From Gymnorhina tibicen (lineage: Eukaryota; Chordata; Aves; Passeriformes; Artamidae), in NCBI GenBank assembly GCA_013399875.1, contig VXAZ01007917.1:160181-224180 (forward strand): a DNA stretch of 64,000 nucleotides, read 5' to 3'. Numbering within the stretch: position 1 is the first letter of the stretch; every line of letters starts with the position of its first letter. Position numbers and translations under genes: made by a program. The notes beneath the pieces were generated by a model, which was given only the letters and a program-made list of their open reading frames with translations, had not been told where the DNA came from and did no database searches. Shown here one piece after another: positions 12,336-25,265 of the stretch.

Positions 12336-15006
12336 CATGTATTTCATGAACATCTGCAATGGACTTCCTAATTCATTTTCTCCATCCCATCACCATTTCT
12401 CCTCAAAGGTATTCAAAGATTCAGGTTTTTAGGAACATAAATACAAGTGTTTAGATATCAGCTCCCATTGTAAATAGAGGAATGATAACTAATTAGTTAA
12501 TCTTATCTAGGCAGCTGTTCATCTGTTCAAGCATAAGCACCTTCAGGATGATGTAAAGGCTTCTTCTGTTCTACTCACTGCTTTATGTTAACTGCAACAT
12601 ACTGTGTTGGCTATAAGTCTCAGACATCTAAACTTCCATGTCCACACTTTAGTATTGAATTCTTCCCTTATTGTGAAAAAATGTCTGGGTTGGTAGAAAC
12701 TAATAAAATATGCACTGTTCTGGGGAAGGACTTACATGTATGTGAGATGAGAACATTACCCCTCAACTCTATCAAGAGAAATTATTTTAACACTGAAATT
12801 GAAAGTTAGATCAGGTATGTGTTTCTACCCTAAGCAAAATCTGCAAGGAATGGCCAACATCTCTGCTACGTTCTAAGCTTAATCTTGCTTTAGGTTATTT
12901 CTGGCAAAATAACCCAGTTTCTACCAAATGGATGAAGGTTGTATCTGTTTTATCCTGAAATAGCCAAAAACCTCCCACATGGAAAAAATGTAGGGCAGAT
13001 AAAATTTAGTCTGTTTTATACAATAAACTACCGCTCTGTGACAGTCATATAAAAGCTGAGAGTGAGTTCCTGTTCCAATTTTACTTTTAGACAAGAAATG
13101 ACTCATGCAGTCCCTTTGTTGCTTGCTTTCTTAAATGTCTAAACAGCTATCAAAGTCCAGAAATTATTAATAAGAATAGGAAGATACTGCATTTCAATAT
13201 TTAGGGCCTAAAATATTCAGTTTGGGAAGGCATTAAAATGTTTTTATAATTCCAAAGAGTAATTCCTTTAAAGGTTACATCTGGACACCTAGCATGAAGT
13301 ACAGTGACATTCACTTAACTATATTTGCATCCTCTCTAACCATAAATTATATGAAGCTTGTAATAGATGATAGACAGATGACATGCAACATTTCAGGACA
13401 CATTAACAGTACTATAATGATAGTCATCTTTAGTAGTTCCTTGTTCCACAGGGATATAGAGGATACTTTTTAATTAGACAAGACTCTGGACAGGGAGATA
13501 TGTCTCTATTGTGTGGCTATTCTGTCCCTGTTTGTGGATTTTCTGGGATAAGGGATCAAAAGCATAGCCCCCCTCAAAAAAAAAACCTTTGCACAATAAA
13601 AATGAGATTTTCTATTCCTCTAGAAATGATAGGAAAGCCATTTAAACTGGCTTGTTAAAGAGTTGAAACAAAATACAGCCAAGGACCTGGCATGTATTCT
13701 GTAGAGTTTTCCTGAAATTCTAACTAGCCGCTTCAAATTTCTTTCTAATGTTATCTGTGTCTGAATCTCAAATTTAGTTTCAGTAAAAAGCACAAGCATG
13801 AAAATGATAAAACTTTGGTTCAAACTGCAATCAAACCATCTATGTAGCTAAAGCTGTCATATTTCCTAGACAGTTTTCTCAAATACATCAAGGATCATTC
13901 CCTCTGGGAGAAAAAAAAAGACACGGTCATTCTTTTCGCCTTCTAGTATTTGTCTTCTGTCTTCCTTTGTTCCCATGGCTGATTTTGCATGTGTAATCTA
14001 ATAATGTAATTTAGCATAATTCATATTAATCTAATGAAAATAGTATTTTTGAATGGCACTAGATTATTTTAGTCTGTTCCAGGTGTTGTATGAATTAAAA
14101 AGGTCACAGAAAGATCAATCTCTCCCTGACAAAAAAAGCTCCAAAACCACTCCTGCAAAGCTTGTCAGAAAATTTTCTTATTCATTCAATCCTATCAAGT
14201 TAGGTTTTTCCAATTATTTGGTTTGTAGCTTCCTTATTTTTGTAATATATTTTTGAAATAATGGAAAATTACAGAAAATGGAACACAGAAGGGAATTGGA
14301 GAAAAACTGTTCTTACCATATGTATAATAATTTCATTAAATACAACCAGTATTCATCTGTCATTGACATTAAATATAAATATATAAAAAATTATAAATAT
14401 ATCTATATATGTACTCCCCTGCAAACTTGAAGTGTATATCTGATAAAGCAAAGAGCATGCACTAAATATCTACAACACTGACAATAAGACCTGGACAGGC
14501 TCTCTGAGTAAATATTAAAGAATCTGCCAAGACATTTTCACCTTCCATCTGCTGTAAGAAAATCTCTATACACATACATAGTCCCACTGGAGAGGCATTA
14601 TCAAAAGCCCTGTCTAAGGAGACAATGAACTTCTCTATGTGACTTTTTATCCACAGAAAAGAATAGAAAGGATACACAGAAGGGCAAGAGTCCTTTGTTT
14701 ACATATTTTTTGTTTCAAGAGTCTGTCTACACATATTTTTTTAATCAAAGCCTTCTGCACAAGCCTTTACTTGACAGTTCCTAAGGAATGAAAGTGACAA
14801 CATAAGTGTAAAAACACACTGTTATTTTAATCACCATAGAATAAAGTATGGCACAACTAGTCATGCTCAAAGTCAAGTCCAGTTTCTCATGTCAGTTTAA
14901 CGAAATTACAGCTTAAAACACTGAGTGTTGCTCTGAAGCATGGCTCACAGGGTTTCTCTGTTACATGCTTTTGCCACTGTATTTTTACTGCATTCACATC
15001 TCTTGT
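12336..15006. other. AT-rich unique DNA, no gene seen
   Basis: Nothing is supported. Open frames of 60-75 codons on both strands have no recognisable features. Confidence 0.55.
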
Positions 15007-15012
15007 CTCTAT

Positions 15013-15497
15013 TGTCGCAATGCTGTCCGTAGCACTGGACATCCTCCCGCACTCAGAGGGGGATGGAGGCTGGCTCGCGGGGGGCACGGTGCGCTGGCGG
15101 AGGCACAGGAAGGTTCCGCCTGGCCCACCAGCGGTGAGGTTGCACCGAGGAGGAACGAGATGGAGAGGCTGCTTCTTGGGAAGGCAGGGAATTAACTTGG
15201 GGGTCCAAAGAAGTGGCCCCGTGGGGCCGTTGGTCAGAGTCTTTTACCCTTTACAGAGTGGGAGGGGGAAGCATGAAACAACCAAAAATACAGGGACATA
15301 GGTTTGAATCTTGGCGGACAAGGGGTACAGACCAATGGAGGGAAGCGTGGGAGGGGCCAAATAGCGTGGGCCAACAGGGGATCAGGGGGTCCCGGGATCC
15401 TCTGTGGGAAGAACCAAATACAGGGAGGGGAGGGCAGAGCTGGCAGTGACCAATATGCTATTGCTGGCTGTGGAAACTGCCCTAATGCACCGCAACA
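15013..15497 (-). mobile_element. Solo LTR, ERVK-type, minus orientation, related to the 4-kb copy
   Basis: The 485-bp element begins TGTCGCAATGCTG and ends ATGCACCGCAACA, and is flanked by CTCTAT (15007-15012) and CTGTAT (15498-15503), a 6-bp target duplication with one mismatch. Both ends resemble those of the LTR at 3993-4643, and both contain a GCGGAGGCA motif near the left end. CCAAT motifs on the plus strand lie at 15332 and 15450. No AATAAA is seen on the minus strand, so orientation rests on similarity to the other copy. It is GC-rich against AT-rich flanks. Open frames such as 15304-15657 are by-products. Confidence 0.82.
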
Positions 15498-15503
15498 CTG
15501 TAT

Positions 15504-16789
15504 AAAACATTCTTTGGTTTCATCTCTGTTGGGCAGGCCTGGATTCTACAAATGGTTCTCTCTGCCTGCTTTCTATTTTGCAACTTCACTTCTTCAGACC
15601 TCCAGACAGAAATCTCCTACAAGACTACACAGATTGACACATTCTTCTCTTCGTTAATGAAACAGAATATACTGTTCTTTAGTTTTCCTTAAATTCAGAA
15701 GAGAGGGTGGGGGGAGTGACCTAAAAAAGGATTGCTCCTTTTGGTTGAATCCATTTAGGGCATCTGTGACAACCATTTTAAAATATATTCAGAATATGAC
15801 CTGATCTTGTAAAATGAACAGAGAAAAGAATCTATCTTGAAGCATTTCATGGAGTATGTCATGAACAAGATGTTTTTGGTTGCAGCCATTTTACAAATAT
15901 CTAAAGAAATGCTCTTACTCCACATCTCAAATGACATATACATAATTCAAAGCTATCAACTTTGTGTTGCTTTTTTTTTCTGTGTTGAAGCAGAAAGGAA
16001 GAATGTCTGAATTGCACTGGGGGGTATAAAATTCATGTGTAAGAAGATTTTGCAGTATCTAAAAATGTTTTTGTTTTCCTCAGTATATGTTCAGGAGGTT
16101 ATTTAAATGTTCAATCAATTTGAATCCAGTCAACAGTCCTACTTTTCAAACTGCATGCTGTTTGATCATATGTAGAATTTTGGCTTTCAAGACAACTCGA
16201 AGGCCATCCAAGAAGATGGAAGTTTATCTTTGAAGTCTAAATGCAGCTGAACAAAAGACAGTCTGAATTGTTACACAGTTTGATGAAAAAAAGAAAAAAA
16301 AGTCATATAATTATTGAGACACCATTTAAGTAAAACTGATCTGGCCTTAATTTCTGATTTGTTGATTTTTACCTGCAGAGAATATGCTGAAGACACTGTG
16401 CAGAATTACAGCAGGTTATCCTCATATTAAGGAATGAAATATCCCCCTTGGGGTCAGAATATTAAAGCTTTAATCTAGAATGAATCAAGAAAGTAAATTC
16501 CCACTAATGGACTTAGACACGAAGTAGAACAATCACTATATTTAAGAAGTGCGGGAGTTTACCGTTAGATATTAGTACATTTTCATTTCGTTATCTTCAT
16601 TTTGATTTATCTGTGAATCTTTAAATGCAGGAGGTTGAAAAAGTTGGCCAGGACTCATCAGTCCATCCACATCTCTATTATTTCATTGCAAATTAGTCAC
16701 TAGCTGACATAATGTAACTTTTGTATATTCTTTCTCTTCCTGAGACCTGAAATCAAATTGTCTATGCAAAGTTACAGTTTCAAAAGAAG
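15504..16789. other. AT-rich unique DNA, no gene seen
   Basis: No gene, RNA gene or clear repeat is recognised. Confidence 0.6.
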
Positions 16790-16848
16790 TAGAGGAAGAT
16801 GGGCTCAATGAACTTTGAGGTCTTTTCTAACCTTAACAATTCTATGTC
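16790..16848 (+). mobile_element. CR1 LINE terminal fragment
   Basis: GGGCTCAATGAACTTTGAGG, then TCTTTTCTAACCTTAACAATTCTATG, fits the extreme CR1 3' end (ATGATCTTTAAGGTC...CCAACC...ATTCTATG). Only the last 55-60 bases are recognisable. Confidence 0.75.
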
Positions 16849-17389
16849 AGCTTTCTTCCCTCTCTCCTGTCCCCTCCTCCCCCCTACCCATCATAGATCA
16901 GTTAATTTTTGATGGCTTAGTACTGTTTTGGCAGAAGAAGTGTCTAATACTTTACGACTATTGCTATGTACTACGTTTTCTAAGACCATTCTACAGTGTA
17001 AAAGTCTACAGGAAATGAAGTTCCCAGTTTCTGATATCTGAAAGGCTCATTTGGTTTCATTTCTGAGGTAGCAGACTAAGTTCACAGCTCTGTAGTTATA
17101 CAGAAAATCCAGTTAAAGCATCAGTCTAGCCTATTTAAAACAGGTCCTGAGAGTTGTGCTCTTCAAATTATATGACAATATGAGTCAAAGAATCACTTTA
17201 AAGTGTTTCAATGTACCAGTTGTTCTTGGTCTGAAACTGAGAGAGCACAGGTAGAACTGGGAATGTCTCTGTCCCATAATGTCACTGAGACACAGATACA
17301 GCTTTAGGCTGCTACAGCCTATATCTTTGGTGACTGCTCTTTATTATATAATAGCCTGATTTTTCAGTAATTTCCTTTTGTACAATGCA

Positions 17390-17695
17390 TTCATGTCCTT
17401 TCACTGGACTCCCTCTACTAAATCCATGTCTTTTTTCTGCTGGGAGTCCAGCCCTGGTCCCAGCACTCCAGATGTGTCTCCACAGGGCTGAACAACGAAG
17501 GAGCTGCTCTTTGAGCCGTTGGCCACACTCTGCCTAAGGCAGCCCTGGAGGCTGTTTGCAGCTTTTGCTGCGAGGGCTTATTGCTGGCTGATGGGAAGGT
17601 TGGTGTTCACCAGGAACTCCAGATACCTTTTCTGCATCTCTTTCCAGATACCCCTGCTCCACTCCTAACATGTACTGGTGCATGAGCTTGTTACT
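17390..17695 (-). mobile_element. CR1 LINE fragment from upstream of the 3' end, minus orientation
   Basis: On the plus strand this reads as the reverse of CR1 sequence: a CTGGACTCCCTC...TCCATGTCTTTT block, CAGCACTCCAGATG, GGCCACACTCTGCCTAAGGCAGCC, TTATTGCTGGCTGATG, TTCACCAGGAACTCCAG and TACTGGTGCATGAG. These blocks lie in CR1 order. The last ~300 bases of the element are missing here, so it is broken at both ends. The open frame 17534-17764 minus lies mostly inside it and may hold a trace of CR1 coding sense. Confidence 0.8.
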
Positions 17696-20600
17696 TAGTG
17701 GAGCAGAAAGTAATAGAATGTGGCAACAGCAGAATAAGTTCTCATTACATAGCACATATATCATGTACCATGATTATGTGGAGCATAATTTAATAGTTTT
17801 ATTTGTGCGTGAAAGGGAGAGCAGCATATTTACTGACAGATAAAGGATATTACTAAATTTATACTTAAAGAGGTGCAAAAAGACATTAAAATGGGGACAA
17901 CTCACCTACAGAGGTTGAGTTAGACAAAGTTAGAGAGAAACTGCATTCAAGAAAATATAAAGAGTAGTCCTAAAATATAAAAATAAAAATTAATTTCCTA
18001 ATATCAAAATACTGTCCCATTCTGAACAAATGAGTTTTCCATTCCCTCTGAAGTACAGGTTATTATCTTGAAAACACTGAAATAAATGAGGTGACAAACA
18101 ACAGTATTCATATTAATGCAGTCAACAGAGAGCTCAACTGCAGCCTAAAGCATTATTGATGACAGGGCTGAAGGGAAGATTAATAGAGCTAAAATCACTG
18201 GTAGAAAAAAGTAATCATCCCACAATTCTCAATAAAAATATATATTCAAATATAATCAGAAGAAGATAAAGAATTTGACATTTTTACATATGGATTTATA
18301 AATCTAAATAGCAATAAAAGGTAAGAAGACTTTTGAAAATTAAATACATAAGTCATAGGTAGAGAAAAAAATCAGCTCTTAACCAGGCATTCTGTTTTTC
18401 TGTGATTCTGCAATCTGGTAGTGATGAAAAGATTAAAATATTTAGGAACAGAATTCAGGAGAAAATCCTTCATGAGCTATAATCTCCTGTTTTCAATCTA
18501 GTAAAAGCAAATGGACCCAAATCCAGTGAAATGCTTGAAATATTTCCATGATGCTCTTTAAAGTGTCAACTAATAGAAGTTCTGAGATTATTTTAAGAAT
18601 TTGTATCATAATGTGTGAACAGTATTTTTCTGTTGCCTTGCACTTTAAACCTACCCGAGCAGAGGGCACTGATGTTATACACTGTATAATGCATTCAAAC
18701 AGAACAGTGAAAGAGGTCAGATTTGATGCCAGATGTCTAATCTATCTCAATTATCTAATTTTAAACCCTCTTGGCACAAAGCGAGGGAAAATAAATTTTC
18801 TATTTACCATTAATTTTCCCACTGAGCATAGCCTGTTGATAAAGAAAGCAAACACAAAAACAGTCTACATGGATAATAACCTGGCACCATTGATCTAGTT
18901 TTGAAGGTTAATTAATCATACACTTGCCTTCAAGAAAGTGTTATATTACAATGAACCTTATTTCTTACTGACTTCATCAGCTGGGTACTTCCACCCTCAG
19001 CACCCACAGCCAAGGCAAAGATTTGACTTTCAAAAGCTCCTTAGAAGTTCAGGTTAACAGTATGTAAAAATATCTACAGTTCAGTTCAAATATTTATCAT
19101 TGCATATCCTGTATTATTTATAGCACTGACCAGAGTAGCCGGAACAAACTGGAACATACATGTACATTCTGTCCCCAGTGTAGCACACTGGAAGGGAGTT
19201 GAAGGTCTGCTATAGAACAATTACTCTCATTTCAGTGGCAATAAGTCAGTGAAATGAGAATTAATCATTTCTATCCATTTTGCTACCCCAGAAATTTATT
19301 CTGAAGTCAAGAACAAGAAATCACAGTGTATTGATTCAAATTACTTCTAAACATGCATTGGATTTTGTTCTCTCTAAAAAAAAAAGTATTTACTAGTTAA
19401 AGCAGAATGATGTATATTATTTCCTCACATAAGTGATGATAAATGATGACATTTATCTTGATAGCTCAAGTATACTCATAGTCTATGCCACAGTCAAATA
19501 AAGAAGATAGGAGAGTATTTTGACACTTATTGTATTTGACAGACGTACAAGACCATCAAACATCAAAAAAGACACCTAAGACCTGGACTTAATTTAGAGA
19601 TGTGAGAGTGGCATACATCCTGCAACTAATGCAAACATGCTGCAGGTTGCACTTCTCAAACCTTGTTCAGATCAGTTGAAAGCATGCCACATTTCAATAA
19701 ATCCTTCTTTATCAGGATTATAAAAACCATATTTATTTAGTATCAATTTGAAAACCCATTTCTTTGTCCTTCCTTCATTCTCGATTTTATTTTCCCCATG
19801 TGTATAGCATAGGGACATGGTTTAATAAAATCTTTATAACACAAAATCCTTTAATGCTTTTTTTAATATTACTCCACTGAAATGACTTGGGAGGATCATA
19901 TGAACTAGTCTTTTACAGTCACATGCCTACAGATGCACCCAGTGAGTTGCTTTGAGTGATATTTATCACATGTTGCCTTTGCCCACTCTCTAGGAGAGTG
20001 TAGCTGATGTTTTTATTTACATGAAACAACTTAAACATCCTTTTTATTTTTTAACCATATCCTTCCTGAACAAATCTCTTGAAAATTGTCATTACTGTTA
20101 ATGCCATTTCATCTCAGCACTTTCTAATCTTTTCAGTATGATTTAGATGTATGGTGCATCACCAGTCAACCTAGAATATTCTTGTTCCTCCTACTGCATG
20201 ACAATAAGGATCACTGACCCTACTAGATGGTGTTTATTCAGCTTGAAACCTCTTTCAGATTTAATAGGTAATCCTTCATCCAAAAGTAAACAGCCCTTAA
20301 ATGGCTTCAGATAGATCTGCAAAGTGTTTGTTGTCAGCATTGCTGCATTCCATTTCCTTTATGACCTTTTACAGTGAAAAACTGACTTCATATTCTTCTA
20401 AATGCTTGGGTAATAATGGAAGGAGAAACCAGATACAAGATCTTGAGCAAATATGAAGTAAGAAATTAAAGGAGGTTTAACACTTTTTTTCCTGACAAAA
20501 TACACTTAAATAAAGAGAAAAAACTTGAGCAAACGTCTGTATTAGACTCATTTGTTCCTGATCAAATCTGGCATAGGTCCAGAGAGAATTCTTTCTCATA

Positions 20601-23600
20601 TTAGAAATAGGTTTACACACTCAATAATAATCTAGGTCTCTAAAATGGTAACAATAGGAGGAAAATAATTATATATATATATTTGCTACTTAATTAACAC
20701 CACATAAACTAATCGTATCTTTGCAAATCAGGTATAGCTCTGATATCTCTATTCTTGCCAATTGACTGCAAGTAGAGTGACATTTTTTATCTTTTTTTCT
20801 CTTGTCTCTACTGTTTTCAGATAGTTATAGTTATGGGAAATATTTCAAACATTCTTCTATTGTATTATAAATAATTATTCAATATTAGTGATAATCTTGT
20901 CCTCCAAACATATACATTTTTTAAAAAGTATAGGAAATTACAATAAAGCAAGACATTTATTTTAATGTCGTATTTAATTGAAGTGAATGGTAATTCATTA
21001 AATTTTGCATTAAGTTTCATCAGCTGACATGAAAGTCACATGGACTATCAGCCACTGATTCCTTCAGATTTATCTGTCTAATAGATTATAGATATTACAA
21101 AGAGAGAGAGCAAATATTTTATCGTGATGTATGGCTTGGCCTTACTAAGATATACACAGAACATAGGTCTGTGTCCTTATGTTTAAATATAACACAGGAG
21201 CAAAATGCTGAACAATGCCTGAATCTGATGTTCATGGTGCTAAGCAATGTGCCTTTTAGGGGTTCCAGAAGAACTCATTATCCTGAGTAACACTTTTTTT
21301 TTTTCTAGCCTAGATACTGAATTTTTAAAATACACTTATTTTAAATTTTTTAAATTAAATTTTTTGGAGTGTACCAAACACTAAGGTGCTTCAGTTCTGC
21401 TGTCTGCACTACAGGCTGTGGTGAAGATTGTTTTCTGTATCTCAAAGTGTAACATTGTTGCACAAAATCATAACTACTCAGCTAGGCTGAAAAATGTGCA
21501 GGATTTGTGAAGAAGCACTCGGGCACACACACATGTTCAACTGCAGCATCACATGAAGCCTGGAAGAACCATCAGGCAGGTCCCAGGGCACTCTGGAAAC
21601 ATGAGGGTTGGGAGGCAGGGAAAGCTGGAGCCCACACCTATCAGGCAACCTGAGAGCACATGCCTGGCTCCCACTATCCCACAGTGCTTCTGCAACCTTA
21701 ACTCCCATGGTGGCCATCTCCAACCCCTCTTCCTTCTGTTGGAGGTCTCCTCTTATGGCATGGACTTTCTAGAAAGGTTGGGCTGCATGTAGCTTCGTGC
21801 TGTGCTGTTGTTATGCTGCTGTTGCTAATTTATACTTTTTTTCTCTTGTCTAGTACTTATTTCTTCATAACTCTTGAAGCAGTCCTTTCACAGCTGTCAA
21901 GGCTCATCCCTTTAGTGACTGACGGCAAGCAGTGATTTTTTCCCTAACTTGTGCCTTAAAATATTATGACTTAAAATATTTTTAAATTTTAAAACTTATG
22001 ACTTAAAATACTTTTAAGACTTGCACTATTATCTCACACCTAAACTGTATATCATAACAAAAGATACCTGATACCAAAATCTAGTTCACACAGGCCAGTA
22101 TTCTAGCAAAGTGACTGACCAAGTCTAAAGCAGCATGCATTTAGCATTCAGCAGAGTTTAACCACTGGTCTGCTGCTAGCAATGGCAATACTGGTTTTCT
22201 TGGTCACCATGATGCAGCAGTAGACACAGGGTGACCTTCCCACTAAATGAAAAACCATGCAGAAATGCTAGCTAACTACTAGTAGGGTTCATTTCTGCAT
22301 TAGCACTGGACTGCTACGTAGTTCAGATGGCTGAGGCTAGAAATCCCTGCACTGCATATCATTGTGCAATAGTTATATCTATCAAAAGGTGTAAAGAATA
22401 TCACATATCCCCTTATAGATGCTGAAATAAATGCCTGCCTTGAATCAAATAGCTGTAACTTCCAATTGTGTGACAAAAGCATCAATTCCCTCTAGTGAAA
22501 GAATGAGAGCTGGAGTTTCTGCAGGCAGCTCTGGAATGTAATTATATAATTCATTATATCATAAAGCTTGTTTTTGGATGTTAGAAAAGCCATGAATACA
22601 CATAATATCAGGACTCTACTTACCCATATATCAACTGTGAATGAGCACACATTATGCTTCTTAAATTTAATTAACCCAGTTATAAATATGTGTATATGTT
22701 AGAATATATATATATGTTATACAATATAGTATTCAATTATTTTTTTAATTAAGAGAAACAAGAAACTGGTTAAGTGAAGAAAATTATCAACTATATTCTC
22801 CAGTATGGACAATTCCAGAAAGCAATATAAATGTCTTCCTTCACATGGGTTTCCATTGCTTGAGGTTTTCACAGGCAGTAAAAGCCAAAAGAAAAATTAA
22901 AAAGCAACCCTTTTTGGGACTATTCATACTTACACCAACCGTTGTTCTGTTCCAGTCTTAGGAAAAACTGGTTATATAAATGACAGAAGGACACAGTACA
23001 TTGAAGTTATACCTAACTCAAGAGATTTCAGAGTTTACACACACAATAGAATTATCATTATGCATAGCTGTATCCAAAAGCTTTATTCAAAACTTTATTC
23101 AAACCTTTAACATAGCAGGATTTATAAATGAATGTGACAATGATTATTGGTTTGGAACACTTGTTTTCTTATCTCTCCCTAACATGGTATAAATTATACA
23201 CTGTGAAATACTTGTTAAATCACCTTCAAGGTATACTGATAAGATGAGATTTATCAACATGACAGTAAACTAATTTCAAATTGATTTATGGGAGTTCAGT
23301 AGATTATGAAATGTTTGTACTATATAACCACTTTATCAAGGCAAGCAATGAAGCTTATTTTCTAGCATTTACACCAGAACTGTTTATTTTTATTTATTAT
23401 TTTTACAGGAACTGTTTATGTGATCAAAGATTAATATTTACCTTGTATATATCTCATACTTTATTCACAGAATATCATTCTGACCTAGTTACCAGAGAAG
23501 ATGAAGCTTTACTGGGAGCTTTAGATCACCCTTCATTTTACCCATTCTTTAATATTGGCCACAGTGGAGTCCCTGTAGCCACCTGAAGCCACAAAGAGAA

Positions 23601-25139
23601 AGCCCAATTCAGATTTCAGCTAAATATATCCATTAAAAAAAAAAAAGGAGGTCCTTTTCAAGAAGGCTATTCTTGACAGTGTCCATATCCACCACAGAAC
23701 TCTTCACTTCCTCTGCCTCCTTAGTACAGCTGCCTACAGTGGTACTGATTTAGTACTGATGGAAAAATATCTTCACTGCTAAAGCTTTCCACCTGCTTTT
23801 CTGTACCTAACCCATCACCCCAGCTGTGGACATTTTTTTCCTTCTGAAATATATTCAGAAGAGATGAGCAGAATTAACATACCATTGTCCCTGAAATTTA
23901 AATTTGAATATTACAAAATCTTTGTGGATTGGCCTCTAGAGTTCTAGGAAATAGTCTGCAGACTTGAGTAGGGATATTAAGATGTGATTTAGTGAAGGTA
24001 GTGAAGGTGTAGATCTTTAATATGCTTTCACACCTGATACTTTTAATTAATTTAACATTCTCCTACTGTAAGAGTATTTATGTGTATTATAATATTTTAC
24101 ATATAACATTCTTCTGCTAAATTTGCTGTCAGCATTCATTATGGAGCTAGACTAGTGATCAAGTAAAAGATCAAGTAAATTTAATTTGGGGTACTCTAAA
24201 GAAGGAATTATTTACTAGCATGGTACCTTTTTCTCTCTATTTTCTTTTTTCAAAAATTTTAAAATTCAATGGACTGGTTAATTAATTAGTATCAAGCTCA
24301 GTGCTGACTAACAACAGCTTGTATACATGAAGTACTAATTAAACTGAAAGCAAATTACTGTTTATCTCATTGAAATGGTTATGACATAATTCAAGCTTTA
24401 TCCATAGAAAATTGGCACTTTATATATAAGAGATAATTTTCCTTAAGGGCTAACATTTGTCCCAATTAATTATGCTGTCATTAGTTATGTATGGCATTAG
24501 CCACACACTTTTCCTCCTTGCCTGCTAAATTGTTATATCGTTTTCTGTATCCTTTATCTACTGAAAAATAAAAAAATTCATCTAGAACACCCACTTATGT
24601 AAGTTTGAGCAATTATATGTACAGTATATCTTGCTTAGAAAAGTACCTTTTGACCTCTGTGAATACTCAGACTGGGTTTTTATTTGTATGGAAATTTTGA
24701 TTCATTTTAGGGCTTTATCATTTATTATGAGAGAGGAATGAATATAAGTGTCTCTGTCTTACTCTGGCAGTACAACTACAAGAATCTAAAGGCATTTAGA
24801 TAACCAAGTCAAGATGCCTACTTTGGATTAAGCTGACTAGCTTTCTCATCCCACTGACTCCATTGACTAGAGCCTATTATTGCCGGCTAGACGTCAAGTT
24901 CACTTGTAGACATCAGAATTTAAGTCTCCAGCTACAGACCTGAAGCCTTCCCTTTCTGATAAACCTGTGTTTCTCCAAAGGCTTGAGGACCTGAAGTAAG
25001 GAATGTTTTGAAGAGTTCACTCTCTGTTTCCCACTTTAAAAACATTGAGTATACATACATATGTTAAACATCCTATTTCATTCATTATTAAAGGCTGTGC
25101 AAGCACTATGAAACTGTCATGTCCCTGAGGGCACCAACA
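17696..25139. other. Long AT-rich unique stretch, no gene seen
   Basis: No exon or transposon is recognised over 7.4 kb. An ORF at 18548-18898 (116 codons) lies in a stretch (about 18600-18960) of complex AT-rich sequence that could be a conserved non-coding element. A less AT-rich patch at about 21530-21800 is unassigned. The part at about 24340-24500 has repeated AATTAATTA-like homeodomain motifs. These are leads from texture, not calls. Confidence 0.5.
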
Positions 25140-25265
25140 GTCCTAAATGTTCTTGCCCAGACCCCAGAACTCCCCCACCCTGCCCAGAGCCCAGGACTCC
25201 ACATCAACCCCCAGAGACCACTAGGTCCTGCCCCAAAAATGCCACAGTTCCCCACAGCCCTGACC
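25140..25265. repeat. C-rich, strand-asymmetric tract
   Basis: The plus strand is dominated by CCCAG, CCCC and ACCC runs in degenerate repeats of about 15-20 bp, in otherwise AT-rich DNA. It looks like a decayed GC-rich minisatellite. The overlapping open frames on both strands are by-products. Confidence 0.6.

Noticed and set aside
18548..18898. 116-codon open frame on the plus strand
   Set aside because: No recognisable domain; a non-coding explanation is more likely.
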